Part shown: positions 16,712-24,932 of the stretch, piece by piece
Layout of the letters: each line of letters starts with the position of its first letter
Numbering within the stretch: the first letter of the stretch is position 1
Assembly (NCBI GenBank): GCA_030432925.1
Contig: JAUILT010000020.1
Location: 1-39,261, forward strand
Origin: Bdellovibrionia bacterium
GTDB lineage: Bacteria; Bdellovibrionota; Bdellovibrionia; Bdellovibrionales; UBA1609
Length of the DNA: 39,261 bases
Direction: 5' to 3'
Translations under genes and position numbers: made by a program
Notes under the pieces: model-generated
Databases searched by the model: none
The model's input: only the letters and a program-made list of their open reading frames with translations
Told to the model about the DNA's origin: nothing

Positions 16712-17605
16712 TTAACAGGATGGATTCACTGTTAGGTCTTCTTGAATGGTGTGATTGTAAAATAAGGTTCCCTCAACGAGTTCATCTTTAATGTCTTCAA
16801 ACGTCTTTGGGTCTGTGGCAGGGCAGCCCCAGGTGTAACCACATCCCATAGTGGGAGCATCAGCGCCGGGTATGTAGCTGGATCTATGATAAATCACTTC
16901 TCTAGAGGCTGCCTTGCGAGTGCTTTTCACTGCTCCGTGTAGGATGATAGAGTTGTACTGCCCATCCGAGGGTGGTTGCCCTTGGTTGAAGGTGGCTTTG
17001 CCACTGTTGTTGGGGCCACCAGCAAGGAAGAATCCCGTCTGGGTTTTATGGCTTTCTGGGATATCGTCAAAACTGATAGGGATTGCGCAGCCAGTACCGC
17101 TTGGGCCACAGCGTATAACATGCTCTGGTGGACAAGCATCAACAGGGCTAGTGGATGAGGCAGAGTTAGAGCCCCCACCATGACCAGCATAGGCCTTTCT
17201 CACTTCACCTGTTCTGAGGTTGATATAAAATTGTCGAGGTACCGTCATGGGAAGTGTGTAGTCAGTAACAACAATCCAGTCTCCTTGTATGGGGTCCTGG
17301 GTCGTGCCACCACAGGAAACGGAAACACCTTCTTTATGTTTGGTATAAAAGGCTAAAGCTTTTTCCAGAGCAGCTGTTGATTGGCTGAGTTCAGGGTGGT
17401 TTGCGAACCGGTCAAAAAGGCGTTTGAACTTCCAGTATTTATTTTTGCCGACGGAACTGATATCACCTCGAAAATAGTCAGTACTGACTTGAGTCACACG
17501 ACTTCCAAAAAACTTCTGGTAGCTTTTGCGCCCATGGGCAATTTCTGCCATCGTGACATCTGAGAATACAAATAATGTGAGCACAAACACCTTGATCCAA
17601 TCCAT
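16712..17605 (-). CDS. Murein L,D-transpeptidase catalytic-domain protein (YkuD_2 type)
   Basis: 297 residues from ATG 17605, preceded by AGAGAG. The track start 6 codons upstream is the alternative. A signal peptide (MDWIKVFVLTLFVFSDVTMA) sends it to the periplasm. The catalytic domain is in the second half: 'FYINLRTGEVRKAYAGHGGGSN', 'GFFLAGG', 'YNSIILHGA', 'REVIYHRSSYI' and the Cys-containing 'MGCGYTWGCPATDP', which matches the conserved SWGCPA-type motif of PF13645. Extra cysteines ('VDACPPEHVIRCGPSGTGC') form a family-atypical disulfide-rich insertion. L,D-transpeptidases cross-link or edit peptidoglycan at meso-DAP residues. In predatory bacteria such enzymes modify prey wall, but that role here is inference. 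Confidence 0.85.
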   Translation of the reverse strand: MDWIKVFVLTLFVFSDVTMAEIAHGRKSYQKFFGSRVTQVSTDYFRGDISSVGKNKYWKFKRLFDRFANHPELSQSTAALEKALAFYTKHKEGVSVSCGGTTQDPIQGDWIVVTDYTLPMTVPRQFYINLRTGEVRKAYAGHGGGSNSASSTSPVDACPPEHVIRCGPSGTGCAIPISFDDIPESHKTQTGFFLAGGPNNSGKATFNQGQPPSDGQYNSIILHGAVKSTRKAASREVIYHRSSYIPGADAPTMGCGYTWGCPATDPKTFEDIKDELVEGTLFYNHTIQEDLTVNPSC

Positions 17606-17656
17606 TGTCTCTCTTTCGGACATTTTGAATCAAAAGATGAGGTTTTTTGCATACGC

Positions 17657-17740
17657 CTAATTTAGAAAACTGAAATTCTGATAGGCAAGCAGGAGAACTC
17701 CAAGGGCGATGATGGCGAAGGTGAAAAATTGTTTATTCAT
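17657..17740 (-). CDS. 27-residue single-pass membrane peptide
   Basis: Too short for the ORF track. On the minus strand ATG at 17740 follows AAGGAATAGAA and encodes MNKQFFTFAIIALGVLLLAY plus QNFSFLN, then TAG. A single hydrophobic helix (about 5-20) is followed by a short polar tail. Strong Shine-Dalgarno spacing and a clean TM helix support it as real. The 'IIALGVLLLAY' core resembles small DUF3185-like membrane proteins but is too short to assign. It lies upstream of the L,D-transpeptidase gene on the same strand and might be cotranscribed. Confidence 0.5.
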   Translation of the reverse strand: MNKQFFTFAIIALGVLLLAYQNFSFLN

Positions 17741-17848
17741 TTCTATTCCTTTTTCGCTCACGTTCTACGTATTTTGATTTGATGCATTTGTACCGATCCG
17801 GACTCATTAAATCTGCAGATCCATTGCAGATACTCTTTTCCTATCGGA

Positions 17849-17865
17849 AAGTCTGGTCCAGACTT
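17849..17865. repeat. Perfect 8-bp inverted repeat (AAGTCTGG-T-CCAGACTT)
   Basis: Eight-base arms with a one-base centre, between the small membrane peptide gene (-) and rnpB (+). Its symmetry is typical of a dimeric regulator's operator. It is about 108 bases before the peptide start and about 90 before rnpB. Confidence 0.35.
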
Positions 17866-17920
17866 AATACCAGCGAGGTCAAGAATTGGTAAAAATAACC
17901 TTTATGCCGAAGATTGTCTC

Positions 17921-17950
17921 TTGTGGAGACACCTTTTAAAGTGATATACC
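17921..17950 (+). promoter_or_regulatory. Candidate rnpB promoter
   Basis: TTGTGG at 17921-17926 and TATACC at 17945-17950 with an 18-base spacer, 7 bases before the inferred RNase P RNA start. It is a moderate match to sigma-70 boxes. The liu operon candidate promoter has the same TATACC -10. Confidence 0.35.
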
Positions 17951-17956
17951 AATCAG

Positions 17957-18320
17957 CGATTTGCGGGTGATTGCGGAGCTGACTTGTGTGGGCTTCGAGG
18001 AAAGTCCGGACTCCGTATGGTAGCGCAGTGGGTAACTCCCATCCGTCGTAAGACGAGGACCAGTGGAATAGAGAGAATGTCCAGGGCATTGAGCCTGAAG
18101 GTGGGAACGGGAGCCTTCAGGGGAGCTGCTGGAGTGAAAGCAGCCAAACTCTGCGCGGAGCAAGATCAAATAGGAGCACGTTTGAGCACGACCAGTGTGA
18201 GGTGTTCGGGTAGGTCGCTGGAAGATTGGGAGTAATCCTTTTCTCAGAGGAATGATCACTCAATCAGGGTGTTCTGCGGTGGAATCCCTGAGGTACAGAA
18301 TCCGGCTTATAGCAAATCAA
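17957..18320 (+). ncRNA. rnpB: RNase P RNA (class A, rnpB)
   Basis: The catalytic RNA that trims 5' leaders from tRNA precursors. The conserved CR-I sequence GAGGAAAGTCCGGACTCC is at 17997-18014, and the 3' conserved 'CCGGCTTATAG' is at 18302-18312. The ends were placed by P1 pairing: GATTTGC (17958-17964) with GCAAATC (18312-18318). 'GGTACAGAATCCGG' before the 3' end fits CR-V. Length is about 364 nt, as expected. An intrinsic terminator follows 12 bases later, and its arm lies inside the 3' end of the convergent methyltransferase gene. Confidence 0.95.
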
Positions 18321-18332
18321 AACCGTCTTTGT

Positions 18333-18365
18333 GGGGCTGCCTTTAGAGGGCGGCCCCCTTTTTTT
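18333..18365 (+). terminator. rnpB intrinsic terminator
   Basis: Stem GGGGCTGCC/GGCGGCCCC (nine pairs, one G-U) with a 7-base loop, then seven Ts. It overlaps the last codons of the convergent methyltransferase gene, whose stop codon lies within the loop region. Confidence 0.9.
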
Positions 18366-19419
18366 GCATATAGATCACCACCTCTTTGCCTACGCGACGG
18401 GGAAGGGAGTGTTGCCAGCGGGTCCAGTAGGTAAAATCAAAATGTTTTTTAAACCGTTCTCTCAGCTCCCACTCAGAACTCCCATGGGGAGGGCCAAAGC
18501 GCTTGTCCATGGCAAAGAAAATACCTAGTACGTGTCCTCCTTCTGCGAGTAGTTTTTTCCATACCTGCACAAGCTCATTACGTCGGGAAGGAGGGACAGC
18601 ACAGTAGCAAGTATGTTCAAACACAAGATCAAACTGTCCCCAAAGCTCCCGTCGCGGCTGGAAGACATCCATTTTTTCAACCTTGAGGTTTTTCAAGTGG
18701 CCATAGCACCTTTTTGTTTCTTCAATGGCGGGCTCACTAATATCAAAGGCCGTCACTAGGTGGCCTTGCCTTGCAAAGAATGCGGCATCATGCCCTTTGC
18801 CCGCGCCGAGTACAGCGACCCGGAGTTTGCTCAACTTCAGTTGTGAGCTGATATCTGACAGTGCTTTTGCCGGCTCTCCCAGGTCAAAAGGGGGAGAGGG
18901 CTCGGTGTTGTAAATATGAGTCCAGAATGTTTCACCTAAGGCATCGGTGTTATCTGGCAGCCAGGGCTCGAGTACATATTTGCAGCCCTTGATGGTTATA
19001 GAGTCGTCATCGAACTCATCGACAAGGTCAAAAAATGCAGCTTGGGCTTTCCGTGATAGGACAAAGGCAATTCCGTTATCGCAATGGCCATGGAACCGAT
19101 CCCACTCGTCCACAGACAGGGTCTCCGGAAGCAGTGCCTTGGTGACTCCGTAGGGCATTTGAATCAGCCACCGGCCTTGATCGTCAATAGTGACCATTTC
19201 GGCTACGTAGGGCTCATCAAAGGCCTCAACCATGGCCCAGACGCCACGACTTTCCACGAGAACTCGGTTTTTGTCATCGCGAACGAGGCTTTCCAGCAGT
19301 TCATGTCCATAGGCCTCATCGGTCGTTCGCACTCCTCCCAGCATAAAGCGGCCGTCCTCATCGATCTGAATGAATTTTTGCTGCCCAGGGGTGCTGTAAG
19401 GAAACTGAATGTCGTTCAC
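18343..19419 (-). CDS. TPMT-like SAM-dependent methyltransferase with an N-terminal extra domain
   Basis: 358 residues. The C-terminal half (about 165-355) is a class I methyltransferase. 'FWTHIYNTEPSPPFDLGEPAKAL' resembles the substrate-binding opening of the thiopurine S-methyltransferase family ('WE..Y..G..PWDLGEP'). The SAM loop is 'VAVLGAGKGHDAAFFARQGH', followed by 'VTAFDISEPAIEE' and 'FDLVFEHTCYCAVPPSRR'. The N-terminal domain (about 1-160) has repeats such as 'FIQIDEDGRFMLGGVRTTDEAYG' and 'VTIDDQGRWLIQMPYGVTKA' and is not recognised. DUF-like readings of this part are possible. It overlaps the preceding gene by 4 bases (ATGA). Its last codons lie in the rnpB terminator. Confidence 0.8.
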   Translation of the reverse strand: MNDIQFPYSTPGQQKFIQIDEDGRFMLGGVRTTDEAYGHELLESLVRDDKNRVLVESRGVWAMVEAFDEPYVAEMVTIDDQGRWLIQMPYGVTKALLPETLSVDEWDRFHGHCDNGIAFVLSRKAQAAFFDLVDEFDDDSITIKGCKYVLEPWLPDNTDALGETFWTHIYNTEPSPPFDLGEPAKALSDISSQLKLSKLRVAVLGAGKGHDAAFFARQGHLVTAFDISEPAIEETKRCYGHLKNLKVEKMDVFQPRRELWGQFDLVFEHTCYCAVPPSRRNELVQVWKKLLAEGGHVLGIFFAMDKRFGPPHGSSEWELRERFKKHFDFTYWTRWQHSLPRRVGKEVVIYMQKKGAAL

Positions 19420-19856
19420 TCGGAATCTGTCGCTTCCTCGGTGTCCCGTTCACCAGGGGAGACTTGCAAGGGGTCTTTGAATTCCACTTTGTTATTTAGA
19501 ATCTGCAGTTCATCAAAACTCCAGGTTTCGTAGGACTCACCCGTTGCGGCGACTTTATTTAAAACAGCATAACCCTCTACGTTCACTCGGGCAGCTCCGA
19601 CGGCTGCCGTGGAATCTTCAAAGGAGTAAGAAAACTTCACTTTAACCTGGTTTTTTTTGAGTTTTTCTGTCCAGAACTGGTGGAACTCTAGGTGGGTGGA
19701 TGTGGGCAGGTTTTCTGCGATGTAATCACCAATGATTTTTTTCATGTCGTTTTGAATCCCTACATGAACAGCTTCGGAGATCCCGCGGGACTCATGCACC
19801 AGGGACCAGGTCCAGTTCATGGCAACGACAAACAGGAGAACTCCAAAAAACTTCAT
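19416..19856 (-). CDS. Small membrane-anchored or secreted protein of unknown function
   Basis: 146 residues with an N-terminal hydrophobic stretch (MKFFGVLLFVVAMNWTWSLV), then a mixed domain ending in an acidic tail ('GERDTEEATDSE'). I recognise no family. It is translationally coupled to the methyltransferase gene by a 4-base overlap. The start follows GAAAAATCACT with no strong Shine-Dalgarno. Only 21 bases separate it from the earliest possible start of the divergent hotdog gene, though that gene probably starts further in. Confidence 0.6.
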   Translation of the reverse strand: MKFFGVLLFVVAMNWTWSLVHESRGISEAVHVGIQNDMKKIIGDYIAENLPTSTHLEFHQFWTEKLKKNQVKVKFSYSFEDSTAAVGAARVNVEGYAVLNKVAATGESYETWSFDELQILNNKVEFKDPLQVSPGERDTEEATDSE

Positions 19857-19946
19857 AGTGATTTTTCCTCGAAAACAATGTTACAAATGGGCTCAGGGTT
19901 TGAGTTCGTTTGTCTTGACCATACGAGAAAGTCAGCCCAGAAGCAA

Positions 19947-20585
19947 ATGAAGCTCGCGCAGTCAAAATTTTCGATGAGTGCCCGGCAGAGGGGAACAATC
20001 TTGAGTGAATCCCGAGTGACAGAAAAAGCTCTGCAGCTTTTGCGGACACTGGAATCTCACCGAGGGGTTCTTGAGTTCTACATGAAACATCCGCAAAGAC
20101 TGTTGTTTTTATTAGATGTTGCTCCCCAATGGGCCTCCCGGAAGATATTAAGCCTTGCGTCAGGAGTGGTAGATCCCCACCTGTTTGCAAAAGGACTGGT
20201 TGTTGAGGACTGGAGTCCTACTCAGGTGGGGGTGGCTTTGCCAAATCGTTGGATCCATCGTTGGGGTGGGAAAGCGGAAAATCTTTCTCATGTATTTTCC
20301 ATGGCTCAGCTCTCTTTGAGGCTGTATTGGGAATGGCAGCAGGGTTTGGATGCCGAACCCATGGAGATTAAGCAGTTCAACTGGGAGAGCTTGCAAAGGG
20401 GTGCGGGAGGCCTAAAAGCTCGCTATCGTGTGGAGCCAGAGGCCCGGGATCAGATCCTATTTTTTCTGCAGCGGGATGGTCATATGGAGTTTGACGTAGA
20501 AGTGCTTATTCTCGACCATAGAGAGGTAATTATTGGGGTTATCAGGGGCTTCATTGCTCTGAAGGGGCCCAAATACTTGCCGTGA
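19947..20585 (+). CDS. DUF4442-like hotdog-fold protein (putative thioesterase)
   Basis: 212 residues from ATG 19947; ATG 19878 is also possible, but the track start at 19692 runs through the divergent gene. The C-terminal part fits a hotdog fold: a long helix ('VFSMAQLSLRLYWEWQQ') is wrapped by strands including 'TQVGVALPNRWIHRW' and 'MEFDVEVLILDHREVIIGVIRGFIAL'. DUF4442 proteins are related to acyl-CoA thioesterases. The liu operon begins 88 bases downstream with its own candidate promoter, so a role in acyl-CoA metabolism is plausible. No catalytic residue can be confirmed by eye. Confidence 0.55.
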   Translation: MKLAQSKFSMSARQRGTILSESRVTEKALQLLRTLESHRGVLEFYMKHPQRLLFLLDVAPQWASRKILSLASGVVDPHLFAKGLVVEDWSPTQVGVALPNRWIHRWGGKAENLSHVFSMAQLSLRLYWEWQQGLDAEPMEIKQFNWESLQRGAGGLKARYRVEPEARDQILFFLQRDGHMEFDVEVLILDHREVIIGVIRGFIALKGPKYLP

Positions 20586-20605
20586 ACCTTTGATCGTTAT
20601 ATACC
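20577..20605 (+). promoter_or_regulatory. Candidate promoter of the liu operon
   Basis: TTGCCG (20577-20582) and TATACC (20600-20605) with a 17-base spacer. Transcription would start near 20612, about 62 bases before the liuB start. The -35 overlaps the end of the hotdog gene. Confidence 0.35.
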
Positions 20606-20673
20606 CAGACCAATTTGGGGAAAGCGTAAAAATTTCCGTATTTTAAAAGGGGTACTCCAGATGAGGCACAACC

Positions 20674-22284
20674 ATGCCGCGGCTTGAAAGCTCTATAAGC
20701 ACCTCCTCCGAGGGGTTTATCAACAATAAGACTCATATGCAGCAACTGGTGGCGGAGTGGCGAGAGCACCTCGCCAGAATTCGGGCCGGTGGGGGCGAAG
20801 AGGCTCTGAAAAGGCACAAATCTCGTGGCAAGTTTTCCGCCAGAGAGCGTATTGAAAGGCTGATTGACCCGGGCTCCAGTTTTTTGGAGTTCTCTCAGTT
20901 TGCAGCCTTTGGGATGTACAAAGATCAAGCTCCAGCGGCAGGTGTGATTACCGGAATAGGTATTATTGAAAATGTGGAGTGTATGATTGTGGCCAATGAT
21001 GCCACTGTTAAGGGAGGAACGTACTTTCCCATGACGGTAAAAAAGCATTTGCGGGCCCAGGAGATGGCCCAGGAAAACGGTTTGCCCTGCATTTATCTTG
21101 TGGACTCTGGCGGAGCCTTTTTACCTCTTCAGGCAGAGGTGTTTCCCGACAGGGAGCATTTTGGCAGGATATTTTACAATCAGGCACAAATGTCCGCTCA
21201 AGGGATTCCCCAGATCTCAGTGGTGATGGGCAGCTGTACGGCTGGTGGAGCTTATGTTCCGGCAATGAGTGATGAAAATGTGATTGTCAAAGGCAATGGA
21301 ACTATTTTTCTTGGAGGCCCCCCTCTGGTTAAGGCGGCTACTGGAGAAGAGGTGACAGCTCAAGAGCTGGGTGGGGCCGAAGTTCACTGTCAGTTGAGTG
21401 GGGTGACAGATCACTATGCCGAAGATGATGAACATGCATTGATTATTACCCGGGAGATTGTCAAAAACCTGAACTGGAAAACCGAAGTTCCTGTCAGTCT
21501 GAAACCTCCACAGGACCCGTTGTATCCCTCAGAAGATCTTTATGGAATTTTGCCCAAAGAGACTCGTCAACCTTTTGATATTCGGGACGTTATTGCACGT
21601 ATTGTGGATGCCTCAGAGTTTCATGAATTCAAAAAGAATTACGGCGACACCATTGTGACGGGTTTTGCCAGAGTCTTTGGGTACCCAGTGGGGGTAATTG
21701 CCAACAATGGTGTGCTGTTGAGTGAGTCGGCGTTGAAGGCGGCGCACTTTGTGGAGCTTTGTGATCAAAGGCGAATTCCTCTGGTGTTCTTGCAAAACAT
21801 CACCGGGTTTATGGTGGGTAAAAAGTATGAAAACGAAGGCATTGCCAAGCACGGCGCCAAAATGGTGATGGCCGTAAGCAATGCCACGGTTCCCAAGTAC
21901 ACGGTGATCATTGGTGGGTCTTACGGTGCTGGCAACTACGGCATGTGTGGCCGAGCCTTTCAGCCCAGACAATTGTGGATGTGGCCCAACGCCAGAATCT
22001 CAGTCATGGGCGGTGAGCAGGCGGCCAATGTTTTATTGACGGTCAAAATGGACCAGCAGGCAGCTAAAGGTGGCGCAGTCATGAGTGAGGTGGAGCAGGC
22101 CGAGTTTAAGGCCCCCATTCTTCAAAAGTATGAGACCGAAGGCAAAAGTTATTACTCCAGTGCTAGAATCTGGGATGATGGAATCATCGACCCAGTGGAT
22201 ACTAGAAAAGTTCTAGCCCAGGGGATAAAAGCCTCCTTCAACAAGCCATGGGAGCCTCTTAGGCATGGCGTTTTCAGGATGTGA
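20674..22284 (+). CDS. liuB: Methylcrotonyl-CoA carboxylase carboxyltransferase (beta) subunit
   Basis: 536 residues, the usual family length. It transfers carboxylate from carboxybiotin to 3-methylcrotonyl-CoA, giving 3-methylglutaconyl-CoA in leucine and isovalerate breakdown. Signatures: '[20 protein letters not shown]', '[27 protein letters not shown]' (the MCC-type form of the CoA-binding region), '[19 protein letters not shown]', '[23 protein letters not shown]', '[16 protein letters not shown]' and '[16 protein letters not shown]'. The start is supported by GAGG 8 bases upstream. The stop overlaps the hydratase gene start region. It is the first gene of a tightly packed operon. Confidence 0.92.
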   Translation: MPRLESSISTSSEGFINNKTHMQQLVAEWREHLARIRAGGGEEALKRHKSRGKFSARERIERLIDPGSSFLEFSQFAAFGMYKDQAPAAGVITGIGIIENVECMIVANDATVKGGTYFPMTVKKHLRAQEMAQENGLPCIYLVDSGGAFLPLQAEVFPDREHFGRIFYNQAQMSAQGIPQISVVMGSCTAGGAYVPAMSDENVIVKGNGTIFLGGPPLVKAATGEEVTAQELGGAEVHCQLSGVTDHYAEDDEHALIITREIVKNLNWKTEVPVSLKPPQDPLYPSEDLYGILPKETRQPFDIRDVIARIVDASEFHEFKKNYGDTIVTGFARVFGYPVGVIANNGVLLSESALKAAHFVELCDQRRIPLVFLQNITGFMVGKKYENEGIAKHGAKMVMAVSNATVPKYTVIIGGSYGAGNYGMCGRAFQPRQLWMWPNARISVMGGEQAANVLLTVKMDQQAAKGGAVMSEVEQAEFKAPILQKYETEGKSYYSSARIWDDGIIDPVDTRKVLAQGIKASFNKPWEPLRHGVFRM

Positions 22285-22286
22285 TT

Positions 22287-23078
22287 ATGAGCTTTGTAAA
22301 GACGGAAACTGTTGATGATATTTTTAAAATCACTTTGGCTCGTCCCGAAGTCCATAATGCTTTTCATCCGGACATGATTCAAGAGCTGACCGAAGCTTTT
22401 AAGGCTGCCAGTGCTTCAGCGGCCCGATTAGTATTTCTCTCTAGTGAGGGAAAAAGTTTTTGCGCGGGTGCTGACCTTGAGTGGATGAAGTCCATGAAGG
22501 ATTTTTCTCTGGAGGAGAATCAAAAAGACTCTAAAAAATTATTTGAAATGTTTGAGGCCGGAAGAAACTGCCTTGTTCCGATTTTGGGGCGTCTTCGTGG
22601 GCACGTTATGGGAGGGGGCACAGGTCTTGTGGCCATTTGCGATTTTGCCTCGGCTGAGGAAAATACAAAATTTTGTTTCAGTGAGGTGAAATTGGGGCTA
22701 GTGCCGGCGGTGATTAGCCCTTTTGTGTTGAGAAAGATGCAGACATCTGCAGCGAGGGAGTTAATGATCAGCGGTCGGGTGTTTCAGGCTCCTGAGGCCG
22801 TACAAACTGGACTGCTCAATCACTGTGGTTCAGAGGAACAGGTCAGTGACTATATTAGGAATATTGTGAGCCATATTCTGGCCTCTGGACCAGAGGCGAG
22901 CAGGGCCACAAAGGCTTTGATCAACGAGGTTTCTCAGCCTTTATTTCACGGGTTGAAGGAAGAGACGGCGAGAGTCATTGCCGAAAGGCGGGTGAGCAAT
23001 GAGGGTCAGAGTGGGCTCCATGCTTTTTTCCAAAAAGCCTCGACTCCATGGAAGAAGGAGTTTGATGCAGAACTTTAA
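22287..23078 (+). CDS. liuC: Enoyl-CoA hydratase, probable 3-methylglutaconyl-CoA hydratase
   Basis: 263 residues from ATG 22287 (GTG 22281 is also possible). Crotonase fold: 'HNAFHPDMIQELTEAF', the oxyanion-hole strand 'SSEGKSFCAGADLEWMKSM', 'LRGHVMGGGTGLVAICDFASA' and 'FCFSEVKLGLVPAVISPFVL'. 'GADLEWMK' is typical of the methylglutaconyl-CoA hydratase group. It would hydrate 3-methylglutaconyl-CoA to HMG-CoA. It sits between the two carboxylase subunits and overlaps the following gene by 14 bases, which is the basis for the specific assignment. Confidence 0.85.
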   Translation: MSFVKTETVDDIFKITLARPEVHNAFHPDMIQELTEAFKAASASAARLVFLSSEGKSFCAGADLEWMKSMKDFSLEENQKDSKKLFEMFEAGRNCLVPILGRLRGHVMGGGTGLVAICDFASAEENTKFCFSEVKLGLVPAVISPFVLRKMQTSAARELMISGRVFQAPEAVQTGLLNHCGSEEQVSDYIRNIVSHILASGPEASRATKALINEVSQPLFHGLKEETARVIAERRVSNEGQSGLHAFFQKASTPWKKEFDAEL

Positions 23079-24555
23079 GAAAGTGGCGATTGCCAATCGA
23101 GGGGAAGTGGCCGTCAGGATCATCCGCGCTTGTCAGGAGCTGGGGATCAAAACCCTATTGCTTCATTCAGAACCCGACAGCAAAACCGTGGCCTGGAGAA
23201 TGGCTGATGAGACGGTTTGTATTGGGCCTGCGACAACAATAGAATCTTATCTGAATATCGAATCTAATATTGAAGCGGCTCGGTCCCACGGTGCTGATGC
23301 CATTCATCCTGGGTTTGGGTTTCTTTCTGAGAATGCAGCCTTTGCCAGGGCCTGCGAAGATGCCGGTATGGTATTTATTGGTCCAAGCTCTCAGAGTATT
23401 GATCTCTTTGGTGACAAGATCTCTGCCAAAAATCTGGTGGAAAAGGCAGGGGGTCCAGTGATTCCCGGATACCAGGGGGAAGATCAGTCAGAGGCCACAT
23501 TGCTGGAGAAAATTGCCGAGATTGGGTTTCCCTGTATTGTCAAAGCCGCCGCCGGAGGTGGTGGGCGTGGTTTGAAAGTGATCACTGCTATGGAGGAGGC
23601 TAAAGGTGCCATTGAGGCTTCCAAGCGTGAGGGCTTGAGTGCTTTTGGCAGCGATAAAGTTTTTCTTGAAAAGTACTTGGATGCGGCCAAGCATATTGAG
23701 CTTCAGATTTTTGGGGATGCCTCTGGCGAAGTATTTTGTTTGGGAGAGAGAGAGTGCTCAGTTCAGCGTCGTCATCAAAAAATCATTGAAGAGGCTTTGT
23801 CTCCAGCACTGGATGAAAAGCTTCGTAGAGAAATGACTGATGTGGCTGTTAAAATTGGTAAGGCTGCCAATTACAGAGGTGCGGGAACCGTTGAATTTTT
23901 ACTACAAGGCCAGGAGTTCTATTTTCTGGAGATGAATACCCGCTTGCAGGTGGAGCACCCGGTGACAGAGTTAGTTTGTGGTGTTGACCTGGTCAAAGCT
24001 CAAATCAACACAGCTCAAGGGCACAGTGTGAGCTGGGCCCAGCAGCCGACGTTTCATGGCCACTCTCTTGAGTGCCGACTTTATGCCGAAGACCCTTATC
24101 AAATGGGGATTCCCAGTACAGGCCTGTTGGGAAGTTGTCATTGGCCTCATGGTCCAGGACGTCGTTTTGAGGTAGGCTTTGAGCCCGGTGATGAGGTGAC
24201 AAGTTTTTATGACCCGATGATCGCAAAAATCATTGTTTGGGATGAAAGCCGTCCCAGGGCTATTCGCAAGATGAGGCAGGTTCTCAGGGAGACAGTCATT
24301 TTTGGAGTCAAAACCAATATTCCACTTTTAATTGAAATACTGGATCATCCTGAGTTTACGTCAGGTGAAATGACCACAAAATTTATTGAGAAAAATTTCT
24401 CCAAAACTTTGATAGACTACGGGTTGGATGACTCGCAAAAGCGGGCTGTTCAAGGGCTTTATCAAAGGGTTGGAGACAGTGGCCCCAATGAGTTCTCTGG
24501 ATCCACAAGCTTTCTTCCTAACCCCTTTCTGCAAAGTTGGGGGAGTCGTCGATGA
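23065..24555 (+). CDS. liuD: Biotin carboxylase subunit of methylcrotonyl-CoA carboxylase
   Basis: 496 residues from ATG 23065 (GAAGAAGGAG upstream). The track start at 22999 lies inside the hydratase gene. Order of features: N-terminal 'VAIANRGEVAVRIIRACQELGI' and 'ADAIHPGFGFLSENA'; the ATP-grasp loop 'KAAAGGGGRGLKVI'; 'GERECSVQRRHQKIIEEALSP'; 'FYFLEMNTRLQVEHPVTELV'; and a C-terminal domain ending about 470. It carboxylates biotin on the carrier protein using ATP and bicarbonate. Most LiuD/MccA proteins (about 650 residues) include the carrier; here it is a separate gene. Acetyl- or propionyl-CoA carboxylase subunit is the alternative, but the operon argues for MCC. Confidence 0.88.
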   Translation: MQNFKKVAIANRGEVAVRIIRACQELGIKTLLLHSEPDSKTVAWRMADETVCIGPATTIESYLNIESNIEAARSHGADAIHPGFGFLSENAAFARACEDAGMVFIGPSSQSIDLFGDKISAKNLVEKAGGPVIPGYQGEDQSEATLLEKIAEIGFPCIVKAAAGGGGRGLKVITAMEEAKGAIEASKREGLSAFGSDKVFLEKYLDAAKHIELQIFGDASGEVFCLGERECSVQRRHQKIIEEALSPALDEKLRREMTDVAVKIGKAANYRGAGTVEFLLQGQEFYFLEMNTRLQVEHPVTELVCGVDLVKAQINTAQGHSVSWAQQPTFHGHSLECRLYAEDPYQMGIPSTGLLGSCHWPHGPGRRFEVGFEPGDEVTSFYDPMIAKIIVWDESRPRAIRKMRQVLRETVIFGVKTNIPLLIEILDHPEFTSGEMTTKFIEKNFSKTLIDYGLDDSQKRAVQGLYQRVGDSGPNEFSGSTSFLPNPFLQSWGSRR

Positions 24556-24932
24556 AGACCTACTGGCTTGAGATCGATGGAAGGCCGGTGAAGGTTCTCG
24601 CTGAAAAGCTGGCCGGAAAACTCTGGTATCACATGGATGGTGAGACTCGGGTTTATGAGCCTGAGTCTAAATACGCTTCTGGGAAGTCTTCGCGAGCAAG
24701 TGCTACACCGGGAGTTATTGCTGCTCCGATGCCGGGAAAAATCATTAAGGTCTTTTGTGAACAGGGAGATTTTGTCAAAGTGGGACAAGTGGTTGTTACC
24801 ATGGAGGCCATGAAAATGGAATACTCTCTGGAGTCGAATATTGAGGGTGTTGTAACGGCTGCGAATTTTAAGTCTGGAGATCAGGTAGCGGTTGGACAGG
24901 AGATTGTCAAAGTTGAGGCCGCTGATGGCTAA
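24552..24932 (+). CDS. Biotin carboxyl carrier protein, separate subunit
   Basis: 126 residues from ATG 24552, after GGGGGAG. It overlaps the biotin carboxylase stop by 4 bases. The C-terminal 75 residues are a biotinyl/lipoyl domain: 'ASATPGVIAAPMPGKIIKVFCEQGDFVKVGQVVVTMEAMKMEYSLESNIEGVV', with biotin on the Lys of AMKM. The N-terminal 45 residues ('YWLEIDGRPVKVLAEKLAGKLWYHMDGETRVYEPE') resemble the region before the carrier domain in fused MccA/PccA proteins, consistent with a gene split. Confidence 0.9.
   Translation: MKTYWLEIDGRPVKVLAEKLAGKLWYHMDGETRVYEPESKYASGKSSRASATPGVIAAPMPGKIIKVFCEQGDFVKVGQVVVTMEAMKMEYSLESNIEGVVTAANFKSGDQVAVGQEIVKVEAADG

Noticed and set aside
17936-18259. 107-aa minus-strand ORF and similar frames over rnpB
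   Set aside because: They lie on the antisense strand of the RNase P RNA.
19084-19533. 149-aa plus-strand ORF
   Set aside because: Antisense to the methyltransferase and small secreted protein genes.
20551-21048. 165-aa minus-strand ORF
   Set aside because: Shadow of liuB and the hotdog gene end, with no ribosome binding site.
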